Translations under genes and position numbers: made by a program
In this document: positions 1-6,061 of the stretch, in pieces
Layout of the letters: every line of letters begins with the position of its first letter
How positions within the stretch are numbered: position 1 is the stretch's first letter
Notes under the pieces: model-generated
Told to the model about the DNA's origin: nothing
Databases searched by the model: none
Seen by the model: only the letters and a program-made list of their open reading frames with translations
Assembly: GCA_902464965.1 (NCBI GenBank)
Contig: CABQLI010000080.1
Span: 1-8,849, forward strand
DNA from: an uncultured Collinsella sp.
GTDB lineage: Bacteria > Actinomycetota > Coriobacteriia > Coriobacteriales > Coriobacteriaceae
DNA length: 8,849 bases
Reading direction: 5' to 3'

Positions 1-58
1 AACTAGTCGCCACCCCACCGCTCATCGCGGCTTTCGCCGCAAACATATTCGCTCACAG

Positions 59-95
59 GCGCCCGCTTGCTCCCCCGCAAGCGGGCGCTTTATTT
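59..95 (+). terminator. Strong rho-independent terminator, plus strand
   Basis: A perfect 12-base inverted repeat (GCGCCCGCTTGC at 59-70 and its complement at 77-88) with a six-base loop is followed by TTTATTTAT. The T-rich tail lies on the plus-strand side only, so it should end a plus-strand transcript entering from the left of the window. A plus-frame stop (TAG at 4-6) would fit the end of that convergent gene, but too little of it is present to name. The minus-strand reading has no T-tract after the stem. Confidence 0.8.
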
Positions 96-119
96 ATCGA
101 CAGACCATGGCCCCTTAGC

Positions 120-150
120 AACGCAAAGAGGCCCGCAAAAGCGAGCCTCC
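120..150 (-). terminator. Probable terminator of the frl operon
   Basis: Read on the minus strand, GAGGCTCGC (149-141) and GCGGGCCTC (136-128) form a nine-base stem with one G-U wobble and a UUUU loop. It is followed by TTTGCGTT, a weak U-tract. The pairing is complete only for the minus-strand RNA, because on the plus strand the same position is a C-A mismatch. This supports it as the end of the leftward operon after the decayed kinase. The short U-tract makes it weaker than the plus-strand terminator at 59-95. Confidence 0.55.
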
Positions 151-221
151 CAGGTGACAACAGAATATGTAATGCAGTAATTACTGGCCGCAGAACTTCA
201 CCATGATCTCGACCATGGACT

Positions 222-252
222 CTTGCCTATGGACAAAATGTCCATAGGCAAG
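222..252. repeat. Perfect 14-base palindrome with AAA centre
   Basis: CTTGCCTATGGACA at 222-235 is mirrored exactly at 239-252 around AAA. No T-tract follows on either strand, so it is not a standard terminator. It lies inside the decayed region after frlD. It may be an mRNA-stabilising hairpin, a protein binding site, or part of a small palindromic repeat family; I cannot tell which from one copy. Confidence 0.8.
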
Positions 253-292
253 GAGATGAAAGAGTAAGGACAACGCCCTCTAAAAGAAGGCC

Positions 293-330
293 GTATATGA
301 AGATTGCATATCCCTTTTGCCTTCATATAC
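293..330. repeat. Inverted repeat GTATATGAAG with 18-base loop
   Basis: GTATATGAAG (293-302) is mirrored exactly by CTTCATATAC (321-330). An overlapping alternative pairing also exists: GAAGGC (286-291) complements GCCTTC (319-324), so the 3' arm could pair with either of two upstream partners. It lies in the same decayed region as the palindrome at 222-252. Confidence 0.7.
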
Positions 331-464
331 TCAAGAAGCACCCCTCGAAGCGCTCCTGAGAGGCCCCCTTGGATGCAACCCAGGGGATCCAGATTCTGGT
401 AGACATCGGCGCAGCAAAATCCTGCCGCGCAGGCACGAACGGACATCTTGACTCCTAACGCAAT

Positions 465-488
465 GCGGGGCGCCCCAAGACACCCCGC
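465..488. repeat. GC-rich inverted repeat between frlD and the kinase remnant
   Basis: GCGGGG (465-470) pairs with CCCCGC (483-488), and an overlapping GGGGCGCCCC palindrome lies at 467-476. On the minus strand it comes just after the frlD stop and a run of six Ts, so the T-run is on the wrong side for a terminator. It may stabilise the 3' end of frlD mRNA. Confidence 0.4.
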
Positions 489-500
489 CACGACAAAAAA

Positions 501-1373
501 CTAGTTCTCGTAGACCAGCGGGTGGCCCCAACTGCCCTCGATCTTGCAGGTCTCCGCCGCAAAACCGGCAGCGAAGTCCAAGCTCTCGCGAATCGCGGCC
601 TCGCCGCACTCGCCGGCCTTCTTCTTGGAAAGATAGGTGACCAAAAACGCCGTCAGCAGTGAATCGCCGGCCGCCATAGCGTCTTTGAGCTCCTCGGGCG
701 CCACGGGCTTGATGCCCTGCTCGTAGAAGTTTTCGCCGTCATAGGCGACGGAGCCCTTGCTCCCGCGCGATGCGCATACGATTTGAGGGCCAAGGGCCTT
801 CACCCACTCGAGCTTCGCCTTGATATCCTCCAGGGAAGCGTCGCCCATGGACATAAAGGCGTACGTCACAAATGGCACAATCTGCCCGAAGTGCTCGTCG
901 GTGGAGTCATCGGAGAAGTCGAAGCTGATAGGCACGCCGGCAGCCTTGATCTTGGGGAGCTCGCGCTCGGTGAAGCAGTAGTTGCCGCTGTGCACCAAAT
1001 CGAAGCCGCTGACGTACTCGGCGGCGAAGCGGTCTATCACGTAGCGCATGTCGCCACGTATGCCGCCTTCATTGGAGCCCAGGAAGATACGGTCCCCGGT
1101 CTCGTCAACGGTCACGCGAGCGGCGCCGTTGACGCCCAGGACCTGCTGGCAGCGAAGAAGCTCGACGCCCTCGTCCTCGAGCGATGCTATAACGTGCTCG
1201 GCCTCCTCATCTGATCCGAAGATTCCCATGTAGGCGCTGCGATCGACGCCGAGCTTCTTGGCGAAGACGGCGAAGTTAACTGCATTGCCGCCGGGATACA
1301 TGGTCTTGATGTGCTCGTACTTATCGACAACGTTGTCTCCAAAGCCAAGCACGCTTATAGGATAGGCTGCCAT
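501..1373 (-). CDS. frlD: Fructoselysine 6-kinase-like PfkB sugar kinase
   Basis: A PfkB/ribokinase-family kinase of 290 residues, the usual family length. FrlD enzymes transfer phosphate from ATP to the 6-hydroxyl of fructoselysine in the cytoplasm, giving the substrate of FrlB. Seen here: an N-terminal strand VLGFGDNVVDKYE (8-20), the substrate motif PGGNAVN (27-33), a middle FDFSDDS (151-157) matching the FDFSD of E. coli FrlD, and a C-terminal DAMAAGDS (231-238) holding the catalytic base Asp237. The usual GAGD reads AAGD, a mild change. The start is the ATG at 1373, which follows GGAG with six bases between; an ATG four codons upstream has no ribosome site. It is the last intact gene of the operon, 99 bases after frlB. 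The neighbouring deglycase supports a fructosamine substrate; which amino acid is attached cannot be read from sequence. Confidence 0.85.
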   Translation of the reverse strand: MAAYPISVLGFGDNVVDKYEHIKTMYPGGNAVNFAVFAKKLGVDRSAYMGIFGSDEEAEHVIASLEDEGVELLRCQQVLGVNGAARVTVDETGDRIFLGSNEGGIRGDMRYVIDRFAAEYVSGFDLVHSGNYCFTERELPKIKAAGVPISFDFSDDSTDEHFGQIVPFVTYAFMSMGDASLEDIKAKLEWVKALGPQIVCASRGSKGSVAYDGENFYEQGIKPVAPEELKDAMAAGDSLLTAFLVTYLSKKKAGECGEAAIRESLDFAAGFAAETCKIEGSWGHPLVYEN

Positions 1374-1416
1374 GGTTATCTCCATTCAGGTAAACCGCCG
1401 TGGTTACGGCGAGCAG

Positions 1417-1462
1417 ACGGGGCGCGAGGGATTCGCACGTCTCAACGCGCCTCGCGCCCCGT
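1417..1462. repeat. 13-base inverted repeat between frlB and frlD
   Basis: ACGGGGCGCGAGG (1417-1429) and CCTCGCGCCCCGT (1450-1462) are perfect complements with a 20-base loop. A TTTT run follows on the plus strand, but on the minus strand, the direction of the operon, the stem is followed by CTGCTCGCC, so it should not be an efficient terminator there. It more likely protects the frlB 3' end or separates expression of frlB from frlD. Confidence 0.75.
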
Positions 1463-1472
1463 TTTAAAATCG

Positions 1473-2441
1473 CTAGTACTTCTCGATGCCCATGTAACGA
1501 CGCACGTCCGGGTGATGGTCGAACACCTTGCCGCGAGCGGAGCGCAGCTCACAGTTCATCGCGTAGAACAGGATTGGATCAAGGAACGCGCGAACGCTCG
1601 CCGGTACTTGGTCCATGCCGTACTCCATGGCGTCGAGCACCATAAGAGTGTCGGTATGGGTCTCGAGGAATGCGAGGGCGCGCTCATCCATGGCTCGGCA
1701 CTCACTAGAAGACATCTGCAGGAAGTAGAAGACTCCGGGCTCGGTCACCTCGAAGGGGCCGTGGAAGTACTCGCCGGAGTGGATATAGGCGCAGCTCTGC
1801 CACTGCATCTCCATAAGCGAGCAGATAGCGAAGCCATAGGCCTGGCTAAACACGGGACCGGACCCCAAGATATACAGGAACTTGTGGTCCTGGCACAGGG
1901 CGGCAAAACGGTCGCAGAGTTCGGCGTTGACCTTCTCGCGAGCTGCAGGCAGGATCTGGTCCATCTTGGCGATGCCTTCGTACATGTCGGCAAGGTCGGC
2001 ATAACCTTCCTGCTGATCCAGGAGCTCGGAAGCGAGAGCCAAAGAGATGCCGGCGGGCACCTCCGCCTGCGGAACTCCCTCGCCCCACGGATATACCCAG
2101 CACGTCCACTCACCGTTATCGATGCCGGAACCCGCGTTGTCCGTCTGCACGATAACGGTCGCGCCCGCCGCCTTGGCGATCGAGCACGCATCGATTACCT
2201 CGGGGGTGTTGCCGGAGTGGCTGCAAGCGATGACAAGGGACTTTTCGCCCAGGCGCTTGGGACGCATGATATCGAACTCGCGGGCGGTATACGCCTCGCT
2301 GGCAAACGTAGTCGCCTCGCGCTTGAGCAGCTCGTGGGCGGGCAGCAGGTCGATGAGGGAGCCGCCGCAGGCAACCCAGAAGACGCTATCGAAACCGCCC
2401 TTTTCAGCGATTGCGTCGGCGATAAGATCATGTGCGTTCAT
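1473..2441 (-). CDS. frlB: Fructoselysine-6-phosphate deglycase (SIS-domain protein)
   Basis: A 322-residue protein with two SIS (sugar isomerase) domains, close to the ~330-340 residues of known FrlB. FrlB splits fructoselysine 6-phosphate into glucose 6-phosphate and lysine in the cytoplasm. The first SIS domain (about 18-140) shows CGGSL (25-29) and the phosphate-binding SHSGNTPE (74-81). The second (about 175-300) shows ILGSGP (191-196) and HSGEYFHGPFE (221-231). That last segment carries the Glu/His pair I expect to be catalytic, by analogy with the related deglycase FraB. The C-terminal DHHPDVRRYMG segment (308-318) resembles the FrlB ending. The ATG at 2441 is chosen because AAGGAAG lies seven bases before it and the frl-like sequence begins there; a frame extension upstream has no ribosome site. 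Related glucoselysine or fructose-asparagine deglycases are the main alternatives. Confidence 0.88.
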   Translation of the reverse strand: MNAHDLIADAIAEKGGFDSVFWVACGGSLIDLLPAHELLKREATTFASEAYTAREFDIMRPKRLGEKSLVIACSHSGNTPEVIDACSIAKAAGATVIVQTDNAGSGIDNGEWTCWVYPWGEGVPQAEVPAGISLALASELLDQQEGYADLADMYEGIAKMDQILPAAREKVNAELCDRFAALCQDHKFLYILGSGPVFSQAYGFAICSLMEMQWQSCAYIHSGEYFHGPFEVTEPGVFYFLQMSSSECRAMDERALAFLETHTDTLMVLDAMEYGMDQVPASVRAFLDPILFYAMNCELRSARGKVFDHHPDVRRYMGIEKY

Positions 2442-2462
2442 TGTTATTCTTCCTTTCGATAC

Positions 2463-2478
2463 GGCGGACGAATCCGCC
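2463..2478 (-). promoter_or_regulatory. Hairpin with UUCG loop in the frlB leader
   Basis: On the minus strand GGCGGA-TTCG-TCCGCC forms a perfect six-base stem with a UUCG loop. It ends 21 bases before the frlB ATG and just before its ribosome site (AAGGAAG). It lies in the 100-base gap between frlC and frlB. A stable hairpin there could block RNA decay from the frlC side or affect access to the frlB ribosome site. I see nothing else in this gap apart from a weak four-base stem further upstream. Confidence 0.5.
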
Positions 2479-2541
2479 AACGTTTACTGCGAGTCTTCTC
2501 GTCAAGCGTGTTGACTTCCCCACGCGAATGGGAGCTACGCG

Positions 2542-3399
2542 CTAGTCGACAAAATACCTCTCGAAGGCGTCCATGTTGTGCCGGTCCGCTGCTGCGGGAT
2601 CATCGAAATACCTTCCATCGGTGATCTCCTGGCCAAGATAGCCCTCGAACCCATGCGCGTTGAGGACGCGTACGAAATCGTCCATACTGTGCTTTCCATC
2701 GCCCCAAACCAGATGGCCATATGGGTCGCCATCAATGAAGCGCATGTTCCTTATGGCACCATCGCCAAACTCGGCAAACCACTCTTCAAGGCTCTCGCCG
2801 GCGACTCCCATAGCGGTAGTGTCCACCATTGGAGTAAGGTGCGGGCTGGCTACTTGGTCAAGCATGCGCCTGGCGTCCGCGAGTGTAACCACCAAGTTGC
2901 TCTCTTCCGGCCTCAGGCTCTCCATGCAGAGGGTCACGCCGTGCTCGCCGGCATAGTCCGCAAGAATCGCCAAGTGCTCGGCAGAGCGCTTCCAAGCCTC
3001 CTCGCGGTCCTCGTCCCAATCGCCCCAACCGGAGTTGATGGACATATACGGGGCGCCGAGCACCTCGGCGAGCTCGATGCCGTGCTTAAAGTAAGCGAGG
3101 CTCCGCTGCGCGTGGAGGGGCTTTCTGGCAGCGTACTGCCACGGATACACCACGTTCTCCGGACACAGGGAGCTCACGGAGAGTCCGCGGGACTCGATCT
3201 TGCGGCGAAGCTCGTCGGCCTCGAAATACCCCGTGTGGTCCAGCGTCACGTGCGGCTCGGCCGCCCAAAGCTCGATGGTTTTGAAGCCAAGGCGCTGCTG
3301 AGCATCAAGGAAGTAATCGAGCGACCACATGATGTAGTGAATGTTCATGCCGGCGACCTGCTCGCGACGCAGACGGGGTGTGGAAGCGCTTAAATCCAT
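2542..3399 (-). CDS. frlC: Fructoselysine 3-epimerase-like TIM-barrel protein
   Basis: A xylose-isomerase-like TIM-barrel protein of 285 residues (E. coli FrlC is about 276). FrlC interconverts fructoselysine and psicoselysine so that the epimer can enter the pathway. Segments that match E. coli FrlC in kind: FKTIELWAAEPH (39-50), CPENVVYPW (79-87), MESLRPEESNLV (159-170) and PMVDTT (190-195). Likely metal ligands Glu160, Asp193 and Glu258 (GQEITDG) are present. The RHLHIVD motif of E. coli FrlC, which should supply the metal-binding His, reads RNMRFID here (217-223), so both His residues are gone. This may mean altered metal use or a different reaction. The start is the ATG at 3399, seven bases after GGAGGT, which overlaps the stop of the carrier gene; a GTG three codons earlier and an ATG at residue 18 have poorer ribosome sites. 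The 12-base gap to the carrier shows tight co-expression. Confidence 0.75.
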   Translation of the reverse strand: MDLSASTPRLRREQVAGMNIHYIMWSLDYFLDAQQRLGFKTIELWAAEPHVTLDHTGYFEADELRRKIESRGLSVSSLCPENVVYPWQYAARKPLHAQRSLAYFKHGIELAEVLGAPYMSINSGWGDWDEDREEAWKRSAEHLAILADYAGEHGVTLCMESLRPEESNLVVTLADARRMLDQVASPHLTPMVDTTAMGVAGESLEEWFAEFGDGAIRNMRFIDGDPYGHLVWGDGKHSMDDFVRVLNAHGFEGYLGQEITDGRYFDDPAAADRHNMDAFERYFVD

Positions 3400-3411
3400 G
3401 CTGGGCACCTC

Positions 3412-4875
3412 CTACATCGGCAGTAGGCCGGAAATCACAGTCGCGACCAATCCGAACAGAACCATGAAGATAAAGAACTTCCAGATGGTCTTCCACCATT
3501 GCCCGAAGGAGATCTTCGCCACGGCAAGACCCGCGACGGTCATGCCCGCAACGGGGCTGATGGTGTTGACGGTCTGGTTCGCGAACTGCAGAGCGGTGAC
3601 GGCAGCCTCGGGATTGAGGCCCATAAGCTCGGTCAGCGGGCCCATGACGGGCATGGTGAGTGCAGCGAGGCCGGAGCTGGAAGGAACCAGCAGCGAAAGC
3701 AGGCCGAGGACGATGTACATGAAGGTGGTATAGATGAAGGACGGAGCGCCCGCAAGGAGTCCGACGAGCCAGTTAAGAATAGAGTCGATGATCATTCCGC
3801 CCTCTGCGACGACCAGGATGCCGCGGGCGATGCCGATGATGCAGGCTGCGTAGGCGAAGTCGGCGATTCCGCGGACGAACTCCTCCGCAATGGTCTTCTC
3901 GTCCAGGCCGCCGAGTATGCCGGCAAGAAGGCCCATGGCCAGGAACACCATGGAGATCTCGTCCATATACCAGCCCTGGGTAACGAGGCCCCACACGATA
4001 ACGCCCATGCCGACCGCGAAATCAATGAGGACGAGCTTGTGGCGAAGCGTGAACTCCTCTTCGATAGAAGCATCGGTGACAGAGAACTCGATGCGCTTCT
4101 GCTTATCGTCCTCATAGGTGATGGAGGACTTGGGATCGAGCTTGACGCGGCGCGCGTAGCGCATGGCCCAGAAAATGCCCGCGGCGGTGAAGATGACCCA
4201 CAGGATGGCGCGGAGCCAAAGCTGGGGATTTCCCTCGATGCCGATAACGCCCTGGGCGATCAGCACGTTGAAAGGATCAATAGTGGATGCGCAGTAACCA
4301 AGGTTGGGGCCGAGGAAGCAGATGATGAACGCGGTCATGGAGTCATACCCGATGCTCAGCATGATGGGGATGAAGATCGCGTAGAACGGCAGCGTCTCCT
4401 CGGACATGCCGAACGTGGTGCCGCAGATCGAGAGCAGGATCATGGAGATGGGGATGATCAAGATGTCCTTGTTCTTCAGCTTCTTGATCACGCGGCTCAT
4501 GCCGGCGTTTAGGGCGTTGGTCTTGGTGACGATGGCGAACGATCCGCCGATCAGCAGGACGAACGCGACGACATCGGCCGCAGCCTGAATGCCCTTGGCG
4601 GGAGCCTGCAGGACGGCATCGATGCCCTGTCGCAGATCGACGGTCTCCCCCGTCTCCGAATCGGTGTAGACCTTGTCGACCTCTTGGTACGTTCCGGCTA
4701 CGGCGACTTCTCGCTCGCCCGCGGCCGTCTGAATGGTCTGGCGGTCGAACTGACCCGATGGGACGATCCATGTGAGCACCGCGAAGAACACGATCAGCAT
4801 GAACGCGATGGTGTACACATGGGGAAGCTGGAGATGGAATCTGCGCTTGGGCTTCTCCTGTTTGGCATCCGACAT
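3412..4875 (-). CDS. YfcC-family membrane carrier, candidate fructosamine importer
   Basis: A 487-residue membrane protein of the YfcC/DcuC-like family (ion transporter superfamily), whose members are annotated as C4-dicarboxylate or basic amino acid carriers, mostly without proven substrates. Visible features: a charged N-terminus, a first membrane segment at about 20-38 ending WIVPSGQFD, further hydrophobic segments at about 100-117, 137-155, 164-178, 181-190, 222-239, 282-300, 306-324, 340-358, 364-395 and 464-484, and a charged loop at 240-280. Family hallmarks are VPSSSGLAALTMPVMGPL (397-414) and the second half-site NTISPVAG (437-444). The ATG at 4875 follows GGAGG by six to seven bases. 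It is the first gene of the carrier-frlCBD unit, behind a 197-base control region. By position it should import the operon's substrate, where other bacteria use FrlA (APC), an ABC system or a PTS. The substrate is inferred from context only. Confidence 0.8.
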   Translation of the reverse strand: MSDAKQEKPKRRFHLQLPHVYTIAFMLIVFFAVLTWIVPSGQFDRQTIQTAAGEREVAVAGTYQEVDKVYTDSETGETVDLRQGIDAVLQAPAKGIQAAADVVAFVLLIGGSFAIVTKTNALNAGMSRVIKKLKNKDILIIPISMILLSICGTTFGMSEETLPFYAIFIPIMLSIGYDSMTAFIICFLGPNLGYCASTIDPFNVLIAQGVIGIEGNPQLWLRAILWVIFTAAGIFWAMRYARRVKLDPKSSITYEDDKQKRIEFSVTDASIEEEFTLRHKLVLIDFAVGMGVIVWGLVTQGWYMDEISMVFLAMGLLAGILGGLDEKTIAEEFVRGIADFAYAACIIGIARGILVVAEGGMIIDSILNWLVGLLAGAPSFIYTTFMYIVLGLLSLLVPSSSGLAALTMPVMGPLTELMGLNPEAAVTALQFANQTVNTISPVAGMTVAGLAVAKISFGQWWKTIWKFFIFMVLFGLVATVISGLLPM

Positions 4876-4930
4876 TCTTAACCTCCTGCCAGAGCAACGA
4901 TGCTTGCCAAAAATCCTTCACGTATAGGCA

Positions 4931-5000
4931 AACATCTTAGGTTGTTCTATGTATAACCTGCATGAAGGCGTCGGTTAAGAAACATATTAGGTTGTTCTAT
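4931..5000. promoter_or_regulatory. Tandem operator-like repeats, 50-base spacing
   Basis: AACATCTTAGGTTGTTCTAT (4931-4950) recurs as AACATATTAGGTTGTTCTAT (4981-5000), with one mismatch and exactly 50 bases from start to start. The left copy extends into a dyad, AGGTT (4939-4943) with AACCT (4955-4959); its inner part GTTCTAT/GTATAAC is also roughly symmetric, as expected for a GntR dimer. The right copy is less symmetric. They flank and overlap the predicted promoter elements of the carrier gene and lie next to a GntR/UTRA gene, so they are probably its operators. The spacing is near five helical turns and would allow looping or cooperative binding. Confidence 0.7.
4950..4978 (-). promoter_or_regulatory. 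Candidate promoter P1 of the carrier-frlCBD operon
   Basis: On the minus strand TTAACC (4978-4973) and TATACA (4955-4950) are 17 bases apart, each matching four of six consensus positions. The start would fall near 4943, inside the left operator repeat, giving a leader of about 68 bases. Repressor bound there would block the promoter. Judged by eye from consensus; no start-site data. Confidence 0.45.
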
Positions 5001-5024
5001 AAGTGGTAACTTTTACGCGCTAAA
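4996..5024 (-). promoter_or_regulatory. Candidate upstream promoter P2 of the same operon
   Basis: On the minus strand TTTAGC (5024-5019) and TATAGA (5001-4996) are 17 bases apart. The -10 element overlaps the right operator repeat. The -35 match is poor (three of six), so this is weaker than P1. Confidence 0.25.
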
Positions 5025-5072
5025 CGGACCTGCCGCGGCAATACGAGAACAGCGCTGTGTGAGACAGAGCCG

Positions 5073-5807
5073 CTAGATATCGAAGCTGTAGCGCGAACCC
5101 ACGTAGTACTGTCTGCCATAGCAGAAGCGCTCTCCGTTGGAATCGAGAAAGCCCGCGTTCATGAAGAACAGCGGCTCCCCTACTGGGACCTTGAGCTCGC
5201 GGGCGGCATCAATTCCCGCACGGGCGATCTCCAGCCTGCAGGGATCGGACGAGCAGGGATACCTACCCGTACGCTCCCCCACGGCCTCGAATATCGAACA
5301 ATTGGAGAGACCGATATCTTTGAGAAATTCGAATCCATCGACAGGATAGTAGTTGTTCTCGAACAGGACCGGCACGCCGTCTGCGGTACGCACGCGTGAG
5401 ACCAAGATGAGGTCAGAGCCTTCATCCAAGCCAAAGAAAGAAGCGAGGTCGCGATCGGCGGCAACGGTCTTGCGGGCAACGACGCGAGCGCCCGCCTTCA
5501 TGCCGTTTTCAGCGCATGCTTGGGTAAAACTCTGAACATCGTCCTTCTGATGCACCTTGCGAATTATCTTTGTCGCGGTCACAAACGTACCACGCCCCTG
5601 CCGCTTGGTGAGATACCCCTCGCCCACAAGCTCCTCTATTGCGCGGCGAACCGTGACCCTTCCCACGCCGTACATCTTAGAAAGCTCAAGTTCCGTTGGA
5701 ATCTGCGAGTCAACGGGATATGTCCCCTGTTCGATATCGCTCTTAAGCAAATCGAGCACCTGTTGATACAGCGGGGCGGAAGAGCCCCCATCCAGATGCG
5801 CATCCAC
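5073..5807 (-). CDS. frlR: GntR/UTRA transcriptional regulator, probable FrlR
   Basis: A 244-residue HutC/FrlR-type repressor of normal family length. The N-terminal winged helix (about 11-77) shows the GntR pattern: APLYQQVLDLLKSDIEQG, then IPTELELSKMYGVGRVTVRRAIEEL, then GYLTKRQGRGTFV. The UTRA ligand-binding domain (about 95-240) follows, ending ERFCYGRQYYVGSRYSFDI, typical of the family; it usually binds a phosphorylated sugar. E. coli and Bacillus FrlR are of this family and control fructoselysine genes. The start is GTG at 5807, with AGGGAGAG six to nine bases before it; an ATG nearby is out of frame. The gene runs in the same direction as the carrier operon but is separated by 197 bases holding the tandem repeats, so it probably represses that operon and is relieved by fructoselysine 6-phosphate. 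The ligand is inferred. Confidence 0.85.
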   Translation of the reverse strand: MDAHLDGGSSAPLYQQVLDLLKSDIEQGTYPVDSQIPTELELSKMYGVGRVTVRRAIEELVGEGYLTKRQGRGTFVTATKIIRKVHQKDDVQSFTQACAENGMKAGARVVARKTVAADRDLASFFGLDEGSDLILVSRVRTADGVPVLFENNYYPVDGFEFLKDIGLSNCSIFEAVGERTGRYPCSSDPCRLEIARAGIDAARELKVPVGEPLFFMNAGFLDSNGERFCYGRQYYVGSRYSFDI

Positions 5808-5848
5808 AAAAACTCTCCCTTTAAGGCGTTCGCGATCTCAACGACTCC

Positions 5849-5878
5849 ATTCTACCGCACACGGAAAAATGAGGTTAA
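5849..5878 (-). promoter_or_regulatory. Candidate promoter of the GntR gene
   Basis: On the minus strand TTAACC (5878-5873) and TAGAAT (5854-5849, five of six) are 18 bases apart. The start would be near 5842, about 35 bases before the GTG. The -35 box is the same TTAACC as in the carrier promoter P1 and overlaps the stop of the phosphatase remnant. Confidence 0.45.
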
Positions 5879-6030
5879 ACACATAGGGGCCCTGCATGTT
5901 TGAGCGGATCGGGAATCTGGTCGCTGATTTCGTCCGCATTTGCTTGCGAAAAACCAAAACGCTCCTCGCGCTTGGCGAACACGGTGAGGCCCGCCGCCTT
6001 GCACGCAGCGATCGATGATGCTCGTGTGAT
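5875..6030 (-). pseudogene. C-terminal remnant of a HAD-family phosphatase
   Basis: Between the LevR-like gene and the GntR gene, the minus strand reads about 51 codons ending at TAA (5877-5875). The part SSIAACKAAGLTVFAKREER is the familiar motif IV region of HAD phosphatases and phosphoglucomutases (EDS-x-x-GI-x-AA-x-AAGM), followed by a helix ADEISDQIPDPL like the usual tail. The Asp nucleophile, the motif II Thr/Ser and the motif III Lys are absent. A purine-rich AAAGGAAGGAAG (about 6047-6036) sits just before it, like a surviving ribosome site. This suggests an internal deletion that joined the gene's leader to its last fifth. No start codon lies in frame at the right place, so it is unlikely to be expressed as a working protein. 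Confidence 0.6.
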
Positions 6031-6061
6031 GTTGGCTTCCTTCCTTTGCTTGCGAGGCGCG

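Larger units (their letters stand above)
198..446 (-). pseudogene. Remnant of a second PfkB-family kinase (N-terminal piece)
   Basis: An ATG at 446-444 follows AGGAG with five bases between, a good ribosome site, 54 bases after the frlD stop. The first ~20 codons read MSVRACAAGFCCADVYQNLD. This resembles the first strand of PfkB sugar kinases of the FrlD type (G-x-x-C-x-D-x-Y-x-x-L, as in E. coli FrlD GDNCIDIYPQL-like). The GGN substrate motif that should follow is missing, and the rest of the 82-codon frame, ending at 198, has no family features. In another frame a tail reading ESMVEIMVKFCGQ ends at a stop at 181-183 and could be the old C-terminus, but that is weak. I read this as a kinase gene with its middle deleted. 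It could instead be a short unrelated protein. Confidence 0.45.

Noticed and set aside
181..279. A 32-codon frame ending ESMVEIMVKFCGQ as a separate small gene
   Set aside because: It has no ribosome site or start of its own at a sensible place and runs through the palindrome; kept only as a possible tail of the decayed kinase.
1461..1470. TTTTAAAA after the frlB-frlD stem as a terminator of the operon
   Set aside because: The T-run follows the stem on the plus strand only; on the minus strand it comes before the stem, so it would not end the frl transcript.
1311..2624. 437-codon open frame on the plus strand
   Set aside because: It is antisense to frlD, frlB and the end of frlC, which have clear family motifs and ribosome sites; there is no recognisable motif in the plus-strand protein.
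3499..4512. 337-codon charged plus-strand frame
   Set aside because: The Asp/Glu/Gly/His-rich protein is the expected mirror of hydrophobic membrane codons in the carrier gene.
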